Shown here: one piece after another, positions 1 through 7,906 of the stretch
Numbering within the stretch: the stretch's first letter is position 1
Layout of the letters: every line of letters begins with the position of its first letter
NCBI GenBank assembly: GCA_020854105.1
Contig: JADZGB010000002.1
Coordinates: forward strand, 313,695 to 377,694
Direction of reading: 5' to 3'
DNA: 64,000 nucleotides
Source of the DNA: Burkholderiales bacterium
GTDB lineage: Bacteria > Pseudomonadota > Gammaproteobacteria > Burkholderiales > SHXO01
Position numbers and translations under genes: made by a program
The notes under the pieces: generated by a model
Seen by the model: the letters and a program-made list of their open reading frames with translations, nothing else
Databases searched by the model: none
What the model was told of the DNA's origin: nothing

Positions 1-1469
1 ACCGCATGCTCGAGGGAGAGACCGTGTTCAAGCTGTACGACACGTTCGGCTTCCCGGTGGACCTCACGGCCGACATCGCGCGCGAGCGCGGTTTCCAGGT
101 GGATCTGGCCGGCTTCGAGGCGGCGATGTCGGAGCAGCGCGAGCGTGCGCGTGCTGCCTCGAAGTTCCAGATGGCGCAGGCAGTCGAGTATCGCGGGCAG
201 GCGACCCAGTTTCTCGGCTACGACAGCCTGCGGCTCGAGGCGCGGGTGCTCGCGATCTATCGCGAAGGCACACAGGTCAATTCGATTCAGGCAGGCGAGG
301 AGGGCGTGATCGTTCTCGACCGCACGCCGTTCTACGCGGAGTCGGGCGGACAGGTGGGCGACATCGGTCAGCTGGTGTGCGGACACGGGACGTTCGAGGT
401 GCAGGACACGCAGAAGATCCAGGCGGAAGTGTTCGGGCATCGCGGGGTGCTCAGGACCGGGCGCCTGAGCGTGTTCGACGAGGTCGGCGCACAGGTCGAC
501 GGACCGCTGCGTGCGCGCGCGGCGCACAACCACTCGGCCACCCACCTGATGCACACGGCTCTGCGCCAGGTGCTGGGCCGGCACGTGCAGCAGAAGGGCT
601 CACTGGTCGATCCCTGGAAGACACGCTTCGACTTCTCGCACGACAGGGCGCTCAGTCCCGAGGAGATCCGGGAGATAGAGCGGCTGGTGAACGAGCAGAT
701 CCGCGGCAACAACCCCGTCGAGGCCCGCCTGATGAAGTACGACGAGGCGATCAAGGCCGGCGCCATGGCGCTGTTCGGCGAGAAGTACGGCGACGAGGTG
801 CGCGTGATCGGCATGGGCCCGTTCTCCACCGAACTGTGTGGCGGAACGCACGTAAGGCGCACCGGGGACATCGGCTTCTTCAAGATCGTGGCGCAGTCCG
901 CCGTTGCGGCCGGCATCCGCCGGGTCGAGGCGGTGACCGGCGAAGGGGCGCTCGAGTACGTGCAGCAGCAGACCACCGCGCTCGAAGGCGTCGCGGACAT
1001 GCTCAAGGCCAATCCGATGGAGATCGGCGCGCGCCTGAATCAGATCATGGACAACGTGCGTGCGCTCGAGAAGGAGTTGTCGCGTCTGAAGTCGAAGCTG
1101 GCCGCCTCGCAGGGCGACGATCTGGCCGACCGGGCACACGCGCTGGGCGAGGTGCGCGTGCTCGCAGCCAGGCTCGAAGGGGCGGATGCGAAGAGCCTGC
1201 GCGAGACGGTGGACATGCTCAAGGACAAGCTCAAGTCGGCGGCCATCGTGCTCGGTTCGGACGATGGCGGCAAGGTCACGCTGATCGCCGGGGTCACGCC
1301 CGATCTCGTTGCCAGGGTGAAGGCGGGCGAACTGGTCAACTTCGTGGCTCAGCAGGTGGGCGGCAAGGGTGGCGGACGGGCCGACATGGCGCAGGCGGGC
1401 GGCAGCGAGCCAGCCCGTCTGGCGCAGGCACTCGAATCGGTGCGCAACTGGGTGCAGGACCGCCTGTGA
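1..1469 (+). CDS. alaS: Alanine--tRNA ligase, C-terminal part (5' end outside window)
   Basis: Charges tRNA-Ala with alanine in the cytoplasm. The frame is open from the first base, so the true start lies upstream; about 488 of the usual ~870 residues are present. Seen here: the end of the catalytic core with the [10 protein letters not shown] motif, then the editing domain with the zinc-type HxxxH motif (HNHSATH, near 524-545) and the CGGTH motif (near 835-852). The C-terminal Ala domain follows, with a coiled coil and the glycine-rich [15 protein letters not shown] stretch close to the end. All are diagnostic of AlaRS. The next gene starts 38 bases after the stop, so the two may be co-transcribed. 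Identification is secure; only the N-terminal half is missing. Confidence 0.97.
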   Translation, partial: RMLEGETVFKLYDTFGFPVDLTADIARERGFQVDLAGFEAAMSEQRERARAASKFQMAQAVEYRGQATQFLGYDSLRLEARVLAIYREGTQVNSIQAGEEGVIVLDRTPFYAESGGQVGDIGQLVCGHGTFEVQDTQKIQAEVFGHRGVLRTGRLSVFDEVGAQVDGPLRARAAHNHSATHLMHTALRQVLGRHVQQKGSLVDPWKTRFDFSHDRALSPEEIREIERLVNEQIRGNNPVEARLMKYDEAIKAGAMALFGEKYGDEVRVIGMGPFSTELCGGTHVRRTGDIGFFKIVAQSAVAAGIRRVEAVTGEGALEYVQQQTTALEGVADMLKANPMEIGARLNQIMDNVRALEKELSRLKSKLAASQGDDLADRAHALGEVRVLAARLEGADAKSLRETVDMLKDKLKSAAIVLGSDDGGKVTLIAGVTPDLVARVKAGELVNFVAQQVGGKGGGRADMAQAGGSEPARLAQALESVRNWVQDRL

Positions 1470-1507
1470 TGCGAGCCGAAGCCAGCATCACGAACGGGAG
1501 GAGGTGC

Positions 1508-2044
1508 ATGAAACGGATACTGTGGCTGGGGGCAGCGCTCGTGTCGATCATTCCGGCACTGGCGCAGGCGCAGGCGAAGGAGCGGCAGGTCGAGCACAGC
1601 ATCGTGATCGACGCACCGCCCGATGCGGTATGGGCCGTGGTCGGCGATTTCGTCGGGCTGAACAGGTGGTATCCGCCCATCCCCGAATCGCGGCTGGTGC
1701 TCGGGCGCAACAACGAGGTGGGCGCGATCCGCGAGCTGCGCCGCGGCAACGGCACGAAGGTCGAGGAGAAGCTGGTCGAGTACGACCCGTACAACCGCAC
1801 CTTTACCTACACGTACGCCGAGGGTGAGGTGATGTCGAGCGATTACTTCGCCACCGTGACGGTGAAGGATGCGCCGGGCGGCAGGTCGCTGGTGGAATGG
1901 AAGGCCCGCTTCAAGCGCCTGGCCTACTGGACCGACGATCCGCCGCCCGGGCAGGACGACGAGACCGTGCTCAGGGCGCTCAACGCCGGGTATCCGCTGG
2001 GATTGAGGTCGCTCAAGGAAATCGTCGAGGGCGCCCGGCGCTGA
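1508..2044 (+). CDS. Secreted SRPBCC (START-like) family protein
   Basis: Predicted 178-residue exported protein. The N-terminus MKRILWLGAALVSI...AQAQA is a typical Sec signal peptide, with cleavage likely after AQA near residue 23. The mature part starts with VEHSIVIDAPPDAVWAVVGDF, the hallmark opening of SRPBCC/polyketide-cyclase-like folds that bind hydrophobic ligands in a helix-grip cavity. The ATG at 1508 is chosen because a strong GGGAGGAGG ribosome-binding site lies just upstream and because it begins the signal peptide. The ligand is unknown. It follows alaS closely in the same direction. Fold assignment is confident; function is not known. Confidence 0.8.
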   Translation: MKRILWLGAALVSIIPALAQAQAKERQVEHSIVIDAPPDAVWAVVGDFVGLNRWYPPIPESRLVLGRNNEVGAIRELRRGNGTKVEEKLVEYDPYNRTFTYTYAEGEVMSSDYFATVTVKDAPGGRSLVEWKARFKRLAYWTDDPPPGQDDETVLRALNAGYPLGLRSLKEIVEGARR

Positions 2045-2145
2045 TCCGGGGTAGGGCCGTTCGGCGCTGCTCTCCTTTCCGGCCGTCGGATTAGCGCTCC
2101 CCTCGTTTCCCGCACGCGCGCAGCAAGAGGTCGGCCGAGGGCGGT

Positions 2146-3402
2146 TCAGCGCGCCTCGCCGATCGAATTCGCCCAGCGCATCGCCTCGACCTGCATGGCG
2201 GGCAGTGCGCTGCGGTCGAATCCCGGCAGCCGCGCAAGCGCTGCCTCGATTTCTGCCCGATCGGGTTCTTCCAGCGCCTCCACCAGCGCCAGCATGGCAC
2301 CCAGCCGGCCCGACCGGCTGACCAGACCGTCCTCGAGATCCTGGGCGAGCGGCATGCCGGCGACGATGTCCTGCAGCGGCATGTCGAGCAGCGCGTCCAC
2401 CAGCGAGAGAATGCCGGCCATGAAGGCGCGATCGGGAAGATCGCGCTCGTGCGCCGTCAGGCCCCGGGCGAGCAGTTCCATCAGCTTGCCGCGTGTGGCG
2501 GCCAGCACCAGGAGAGGGTTCGAGAACTCGCTGCCCGGTGCTCTGCCCAGCGCGAACAGCAACACCTGCAGCCAGTGCTGAAGCTGCCTGCGACCGAGCA
2601 TCGTGATGGCGTTGCGCAGCGTGTGGATCTCGCCGCGGCCGCCGACTGCAACCGAGTTGACCAGCCGGATCAGGCTGACGCTCAGGTCCGGGTGCTCCTT
2701 GAACACTGTCTCGACTTGCGCGGTGTCGGCGTCGGTGAGCACCAGGTTCAACAGGCGCACCAGCGCGGTCTGCGCATGGTTCATGCGCTTGCCGGAGATG
2801 ATGGAGGGCCGCGCGAAGTAATAACCCTGGAACAGGTCGTAACCGAGTGCCATGCACTGGTTCGCACGCTCGCGCGTGTCCACCTTCTCGGCGAGCAGGC
2901 GCACCCCGAAGCGCTTCAGACGGGCCGTGGTCGCGCGCAGGGCGTCGCCGTCCATTTGCTGCACGTCCACCTTCACGATGTCCACGATGTCGAGCAAGGG
3001 CTTGAACTCGGGTTCGCGTCCGGTGAAGTCGTCGAGTGCGAGCGTGAAGCCTGCCCGCTTCAATGCGCGGCAGCGCTGTGTCAGCGTCTCGGTCACGTGG
3101 ACGGTCTCGAGGATCTCGAGCACCATCTTGTTCCTTGGCAGAAGCTCCACGACATCGCTCATGAGCAGCGGCGCGCTGAGGTTGATGAATCCCAGGTGCC
3201 GGCCGAGTACCGCCTCGAGTCCCAGCTCGGTGAACGCATGATTGATCACGGTGGCGCTGGCGAACACGTCATCCTCGACCCGTGCGTCGTTGAAACGCCC
3301 GGAACGGAACAGCAATTCGAATGCCGCCAGCCTCTGGCTGCGGTCCAGGATGGGCTGGCGCCCGAGGAACAGTTCCTGAGCGGGGTGTTGCTGTTCAACC
3401 AT
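2146..3402 (-). CDS. EAL-HDOD domain signalling protein (YuxH/CdgJ-like)
   Basis: A 418-residue cytoplasmic protein. Residues ~1-200 form an EAL-like domain and ~205-400 an HDOD domain. In the EAL part the signature reads ELL (within AFELLFR). Other motif positions are recognisable: FINLSA, LEILETV, LALDDF, VKVDVQ and AEKVDT. Thus most residues that bind c-di-GMP and metal in active phosphodiesterases have counterparts, and I cannot decide whether the enzyme is active. Many EAL-HDOD proteins act as regulators rather than enzymes, for example in motility. It is the last gene of a minus-strand run, 39 bases after the phosphomannomutase gene. Family is confident; role is inferred. Confidence 0.85.
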   Translation of the reverse strand: MVEQQHPAQELFLGRQPILDRSQRLAAFELLFRSGRFNDARVEDDVFASATVINHAFTELGLEAVLGRHLGFINLSAPLLMSDVVELLPRNKMVLEILETVHVTETLTQRCRALKRAGFTLALDDFTGREPEFKPLLDIVDIVKVDVQQMDGDALRATTARLKRFGVRLLAEKVDTRERANQCMALGYDLFQGYYFARPSIISGKRMNHAQTALVRLLNLVLTDADTAQVETVFKEHPDLSVSLIRLVNSVAVGGRGEIHTLRNAITMLGRRQLQHWLQVLLFALGRAPGSEFSNPLLVLAATRGKLMELLARGLTAHERDLPDRAFMAGILSLVDALLDMPLQDIVAGMPLAQDLEDGLVSRSGRLGAMLALVEALEEPDRAEIEAALARLPGFDRSALPAMQVEAMRWANSIGEAR

Positions 3403-3441
3403 GCGTCCGGGCGCGGCTCATCGTAGTGCGGCCGGATCGCC

Positions 3442-4818
3442 TCAGAACGGCAGTCGTGCGCCGGGCATGGCCGCGAGCAGCACGCGACGGAAGTCGTTCT
3501 TGATGCGCTCGAGGGCGTGGGCGTCGTCGGCCTCGAAACGCAGCACGATCACCGGTGTGGTGTTCGATGCGCGCGCCAGGCCGAAACCGTCGGCATACTC
3601 GACCCGCAGCCCGTCGATGGTGATGACCTCCTGTGCGCCCTCGAAGCTCGCGCTCTGGCGCAGTATGTCGATGAGGGCGTAGTTCTCGCCTTCTCGAAGC
3701 TTGATCTGCAGCTCCGGCGTGTTCACCGAGTCAGGCAGGCGTGCGAACTCCGCTTCGATGTCCGGACAGCGGCTGAGATACTCGAGCATGCGCGCACCGG
3801 CGTACAGGCCGTCGTCGAAGCCGAACCAGCGTTCCTTGAAGAACACGTGCCCGCTCATCTCGCCGGCGAGCAGGGCGCCGGTCTCCTTCATCTTCGACTT
3901 GATCAGCGAATGGCCGGTCTTCCACATGAGCGGCTCGCCGCCGTGCGAACGGATCCAGCCGAACAGGTTGCGCGTAGACTTCACGTCGAAGATGATCTTC
4001 GCTCCGGGATTGCGCGACAGCACGTCCGCGGCGAACAGCATCAGCTGACGGTCGGGATAGATGATCTTTCCCGATTTGGTGACCACGCCGAGACGGTCGC
4101 CGTCGCCGTCGAAGGCGAGGCCGAGTTCCGCACTGCCGGCACGCAGGGCCTCGATCAGATCTTCGAGGTTCTCCGGCTGCGACGGATCGGGATGATGGTT
4201 GGGGAACGTGCCGTCCACCTCGCAGAACAGCTCGTGCACCGTGCATCCCAGACGCCGGTAGAGAGCCGGAGCGAAGGCGCCGGGCACGCCATTGCCGCAG
4301 TCCACCACGATGTTCATCGGTCGCGCCAGCCTGACGTCGGCCGCGATGCGCTCGATGTAGGCGGCGCTCACGTCCGCCGTCGTGTAGCCGCCGCTGCCCG
4401 AGGAGAAGTCGGATCGCTCGATGCGATCTCGCAGCTGCTGGATCGCCTCGCCGGCAAGGGTCTGGCCGGCGAGCATCATCTTCAGCCCGTTGTAGTCCGG
4501 CGGATTGTGGCTGCCGGTCACCATTACGCCGGAACCGGTGTTCAGATGGTGGGTGGCGAAGTAGACCATGGGCGTGGCCACGCGGCCGAGGTCGATGACG
4601 TCCACCCCCGCGGCCTGCAGGCCACGCGCGAGGGCCTGCGACAGTTCCGGCCCGGACAGGCGGCCGTCGCGTCCGATGCACACGCGCGCCTGGCCGAGTG
4701 CGCGCGCCTGCGAACCGATGGCGCGGCCGATCAGTTCCGCGACTGTCGGGGTGAGGGTCCTTCCGACGATCCCGCGAATGTCATAGGCCTTGAATATTTC
4801 CGTCGGAACCTGAGGCAT
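3442..4818 (-). CDS. algC: Phosphomannomutase/phosphoglucomutase
   Basis: Interconverts hexose 6-phosphate and hexose 1-phosphate, feeding GDP-mannose and UDP-glucose pathways for LPS and exopolysaccharide. The 458-residue length is typical of the AlgC/PMM-PGM family. Visible motifs: the phosphoserine loop VTGSHNP with Ser103, the Mg-binding DGDGDR (Asp237, 239, 241), the sugar-binding EMSGH and the C-terminal phosphate-binding RASNTTP region. The start matches family N-termini (EIFKAYDIRG at residues 7-16). It lies 51 bases after the YheT-like gene and before the EAL-HDOD gene, all on the minus strand. The symbol follows the Pseudomonas bifunctional enzyme; substrate preference cannot be told from sequence. 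Confidence 0.92.
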   Translation of the reverse strand: MPQVPTEIFKAYDIRGIVGRTLTPTVAELIGRAIGSQARALGQARVCIGRDGRLSGPELSQALARGLQAAGVDVIDLGRVATPMVYFATHHLNTGSGVMVTGSHNPPDYNGLKMMLAGQTLAGEAIQQLRDRIERSDFSSGSGGYTTADVSAAYIERIAADVRLARPMNIVVDCGNGVPGAFAPALYRRLGCTVHELFCEVDGTFPNHHPDPSQPENLEDLIEALRAGSAELGLAFDGDGDRLGVVTKSGKIIYPDRQLMLFAADVLSRNPGAKIIFDVKSTRNLFGWIRSHGGEPLMWKTGHSLIKSKMKETGALLAGEMSGHVFFKERWFGFDDGLYAGARMLEYLSRCPDIEAEFARLPDSVNTPELQIKLREGENYALIDILRQSASFEGAQEVITIDGLRVEYADGFGLARASNTTPVIVLRFEADDAHALERIKNDFRRVLLAAMPGARLPF

Positions 4819-4869
4819 GAGTGATTTCCGTGTGGAGTTGACCGGTTATCGTACCAACATGGACGTTGC

Positions 4870-5868
4870 TTAGCCCCCTGTCGTCGCAGCGGACTGCGGC
4901 GCCGCATGCGTCGCGAAGAAGTGCAGCAGGCAGCCGGGCAGCCAGTCCAGGCGGCCGGGAAAGGGACCGCTGGCGAAGCCTGCGTGCCCACCAGCCTCGG
5001 TGTAGTGAAGCCCGACCCATGGCGATACGTCGCCGGGACCGGGCAGATAGGCGCCGGGCAGGAAGGGATCGTTGCGTGCGTGCACGATGAGCGTGGGCAA
5101 GCGGATCGCACGCAGATCCGGCTTGCTGCTGGCGCGGCTCCAGTAGTCCTCGGTGTCGCGGAAGCCGTGCAGCGGCGCCGTCACCAGGCCGTCGAACGCG
5201 TGCAGCGTGCGTGCCCCTGCCACCGCGCGAGCGTCGTACAGGCCGGGAAAGCGCTCCAGCTTGGCCAGGCTCTTGCGCTTGAGCGTGCGCAGAAAATTCC
5301 AGCCGTACAGGCAGTTGAGGCCGCGACCGAGCCGATGTCCGGCCGTGGCAAGGTCCATGGGGGCCGATACCGCGGCAGCCGCGGCGATCGAGGCGTGTGC
5401 TGCCTCGCCCACCCAGGCAAGCCACTTCAGCAGGGCATTGCCGCCCAGCGATACGCCGACCGCGAAGCGGGGCGCATCGGGAGACCTGTCGGCGATGATG
5501 CGCAACATCCAGTCGATCTCGGCGAAATCCCCGGAGTGGTAGGCACGGGCAGTGCGGTTGGGCAGGCCGCCGCATCCGCGGAAGTGCGGTACCACGCCGC
5601 GCCACCCTCTTGCACGAAGCATGCGCAGCAGGGCGCGCGCGTAGTGGCTGTGGGAACTGCCCTCCAGTCCATGGAACAGCACCACCAGCGGCGCACCGGC
5701 CGGTCCCGCCAGCCAGTCGGCCTCGACGAAATCGCCATCGGGGGCGTCCCAGCGTTCGCGCTGCAGCGCAGGCGCGGGCTGTCTGCGGAAGAGATAGGGG
5801 TAGATGGTCTGCAGGTGTCCGCCGGGGAGCCAGGCGGGAGGCAGGTAATCGACACAGGGGGGCGGCAT
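4870..5868 (-). CDS. Alpha/beta hydrolase, YheT family
   Basis: A 332-residue cytoplasmic hydrolase of the COG0429/YheT group. The N-terminal PAWLPGGHLQTIYP is the family signature. The oxyanion segment LFHGLEGSSHSHY follows at ~64-76, the nucleophile elbow is GVSLGG (Ser140), and a late Asp and His near HARNDPF and TEAGGHAGF complete the likely triad. Family members have been reported with esterase activity, but the physiological substrate is unknown. It lies between the zinc-finger gene (150 bases upstream) and algC (51 bases downstream) on the same strand. Confidence 0.88.
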   Translation of the reverse strand: MPPPCVDYLPPAWLPGGHLQTIYPYLFRRQPAPALQRERWDAPDGDFVEADWLAGPAGAPLVVLFHGLEGSSHSHYARALLRMLRARGWRGVVPHFRGCGGLPNRTARAYHSGDFAEIDWMLRIIADRSPDAPRFAVGVSLGGNALLKWLAWVGEAAHASIAAAAAVSAPMDLATAGHRLGRGLNCLYGWNFLRTLKRKSLAKLERFPGLYDARAVAGARTLHAFDGLVTAPLHGFRDTEDYWSRASSKPDLRAIRLPTLIVHARNDPFLPGAYLPGPGDVSPWVGLHYTEAGGHAGFASGPFPGRLDWLPGCLLHFFATHAAPQSAATTGG

Positions 5869-6018
5869 GCGCGCGGCCTTCAGTGCGCGGTGCCGGTGAC
5901 GCGCGCGGCCCGGCTCGCGGCGTGGTCGCCCGGCGGGATGCGGGGTGCGCGCGTGCCCCGCCTCCGCACCGGCAGGCAGCTCGGCGGGCGAGATACCGCT
6001 GCCGGCTGCACGAGCGGC

Positions 6019-6225
6019 TCAGTGCCGTCCGGCGATCGGACCGCCCTTGAGCGTGTAACGCGTGCCGCAGTAGGGGCAGAGCGCTTCGCCGCGCTGCTCG
6101 ATGGGCAGGAACACGCGCGGATGCGAGTTCCACAGCACCATTGCCGGCGTCGGACAGTGCAGCGGCAGGTTCGCGGCGGTGACCTCGATCGTGCGGGACG
6201 TGTTAACCGTCTTGCCCTCGTCCAT
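6019..6225 (-). CDS. Small zinc-finger domain protein (COG4391 type)
   Basis: A 68-residue protein that begins MDEGK and contains LHCPTP...HPRVFLPIE....CPYCGTRYTL. Cys24, His35, Cys50 and Cys53 form a single zinc site (C-x10-H-x14-C-x2-C), as in the small C-terminal zinc-finger family linked to NDUFS6 and common in proteobacteria. The ATG at 6225 is only 5 bases after the ilvE stop, so it is probably translated from the ilvE transcript. This ilvE-zinc finger pairing is common in betaproteobacteria. Its function in bacteria is not established. Confidence 0.85.
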   Translation of the reverse strand: MDEGKTVNTSRTIEVTAANLPLHCPTPAMVLWNSHPRVFLPIEQRGEALCPYCGTRYTLKGGPIAGRH

Positions 6226-6230
6226 GCCGG

Positions 6231-7151
6231 TCAGACCGCCGTGAGCCAGTGCGCGTACTTGGAATTGCGGCCGTTCACCACGTCGAAGAACATGGCCTGC
6301 AGCTTCTCCGTGATCGGCCCGCGCTTGCCCGAACCGATCGCGCGGCCGTCCAGTTCCCGGATCGGCGTGACTTCCGCCGCAGTCCCGGTGAAGAACGCTT
6401 CGTCGGCCAGGTACACGTCGTCGCGCGTGATGCGGCGCGCTTCCACCTTCAGGCCCAGGTCGCCCGCGAGCTGGATGACCGAGTCGCGCGTGATGCCCAC
6501 CAGCGCGGAAGTCAGTTCCGGCTCGTACAGCCGGCCGTTCTTGACGATGAACAGGTTCTCCCCGGCGCCTTCGGCAACGTAGCCCTCGACATCGAGCAGG
6601 AGCGCCTCGTCGTAGCCGTGATCGACCGCCTCCTGATTGGCGAGGATCGAGTTGGCATAGGTGCCCGAGAACTTGGCGCGGCACATGGTCACGTTCACGT
6701 GATGGCGCGCGTATGAGGAGGTCTTCACGCGGATCCCCTGCTCCAGGCCGTCCGCGCCGAGGTAGGCGCCCCACGGCCAGGCGGCAATGGAAACGTGCAC
6801 CTGCGCTCCCTTGGGCGAGACGCCCATCTTCTCCGAGCCGTAGAACGCGATCGGCCGGACGTAGCAGGACTCGAGTCTGTTGGCACGCACGACTTCGCGC
6901 TGCGCGGCCATCAGGGTCTCCTTGTCGTAGGGCATCTTCATCATGAAGATGTGCGCGGAATTGAGCCAGCGCTGTGTGTGTTCCCCGAGGCGGAAGATCG
7001 CCGTGCCGTTCTCGGTCTTGTACGCGCGCAGGCCTTCGAAGCAGGCCAGGCCGTAGTGCAGGGAGTGGGTCAGTACGTGGGTCGTAGCCTCCCGCCAGGG
7101 CACCAGCTTGCCGTCGTACCAGATAACCCCGTCGCGGTCTGCCATCGACAT
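6231..7151 (-). CDS. ilvE: Branched-chain amino acid aminotransferase
   Basis: PLP enzyme for the last step of valine, leucine and isoleucine synthesis and the first step of their breakdown. Its 306 residues match class IV aminotransferases. The N-terminal DGVIWYDGKLVPW and the HYGLACFEGLRAY segment are classic IlvE. The Schiff-base lysine is Lys160 in CRAKFSG, and the phosphate-binding GITRDSVIQLA and FFTGTAAEVTPI motifs are present. Two ATGs (7151 and 7145) are possible; 7151 has GGGAG 8 bases upstream. It heads a minus-strand run with the zinc-finger protein, hydrolase and algC. The 96-base divergent gap to the DsbA-family gene has an AT-rich TAGAAT at 7179-7184 (minus) that could be a -10 box. 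Confidence 0.96.
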   Translation of the reverse strand: MSMADRDGVIWYDGKLVPWREATTHVLTHSLHYGLACFEGLRAYKTENGTAIFRLGEHTQRWLNSAHIFMMKMPYDKETLMAAQREVVRANRLESCYVRPIAFYGSEKMGVSPKGAQVHVSIAAWPWGAYLGADGLEQGIRVKTSSYARHHVNVTMCRAKFSGTYANSILANQEAVDHGYDEALLLDVEGYVAEGAGENLFIVKNGRLYEPELTSALVGITRDSVIQLAGDLGLKVEARRITRDDVYLADEAFFTGTAAEVTPIRELDGRAIGSGKRGPITEKLQAMFFDVVNGRNSKYAHWLTAV

Positions 7152-7247
7152 CTTGCCGTCTCCCTCGGAAAAGCGAATATTCTAGCGTAGCTGGCCTGCA
7201 TCCTACCGTGCGCCGCGCGCCCCGGATCGTCACAGAAGGTCGCCACG

Positions 7248-7898
7248 ATGGCCGTACAGATCGAAGTCGTCTCCGATGTCGTGTGTCCCTGGTGCTTCAT
7301 CGGCAAGCGCCGCCTGGAGTCGGCCCTGCGCGCCCTGCGCCAGCGGCCCGATGCGCCCGACATCCCGGTCGAGGTGGTATGGCGGCCATTCCAGCTCAAT
7401 CCCGACATGCCGGAGGGCGGGATGGACCGTGCGCAGTACCTGCAGCGCAAATTCGGCGCTGATGCCGGCCAGGTCTATGCGCGAGTGAGCGCGGTCGGTC
7501 GCGACGCGGGCATCGACTTCGACTTCGCGCGCATCGGGCGCCAGCCGAACACGCTGACGGCTCACCAGCTGATCGCGCTGGCCGGTGCGCAGCGCAGACA
7601 GGACGCCATGGTCGAACGCCTGTTCCGCGCCTATTTCATCGAGGGTGCGGACCTCACGCGCCAGGACGTGCTGGTCGACCTGGCGGAGCAGGCGGGTGTG
7701 GAGCGCGCCAGCGCCCAGGCCGAACTGGACGACCCGGGACGGCGCTGGGCGGTGGCCAACGAGGATCAGGCTGCGCGCGCCATGGGCGTGCAGGGCGTGC
7801 CCTTCTTCGTCTTCGACCGCCGCCTGGCCGTGTCCGGAGCGCAGGAAGCGCGGGTGCTGGTGCAGGCGATCGAGCGGGCGGCGGCGCAGGCGGATTGA
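7248..7898 (+). CDS. DsbA-family oxidoreductase (FrnE-like)
   Basis: A 216-residue thioredoxin-fold protein without a signal peptide, so probably cytoplasmic. The redox motif CPWC (Cys13, Cys16) follows the first strand (IEVVSDVV). The helical insertion and the cis-proline region GVQGVPFFVF near residue 180 match the DsbA/2-hydroxychromene isomerase (FrnE) branch. Members act as thiol-disulfide oxidoreductases in oxidative stress or as isomerases; the choice cannot be made here, though the CPWC motif favours redox chemistry. It is divergent from ilvE and convergent with glnE, whose stop is 9 bases away. Confidence 0.88.
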   Translation: MAVQIEVVSDVVCPWCFIGKRRLESALRALRQRPDAPDIPVEVVWRPFQLNPDMPEGGMDRAQYLQRKFGADAGQVYARVSAVGRDAGIDFDFARIGRQPNTLTAHQLIALAGAQRRQDAMVERLFRAYFIEGADLTRQDVLVDLAEQAGVERASAQAELDDPGRRWAVANEDQAARAMGVQGVPFFVFDRRLAVSGAQEARVLVQAIERAAAQAD

Positions 7899-7906
7899 TT
7901 GCCCGC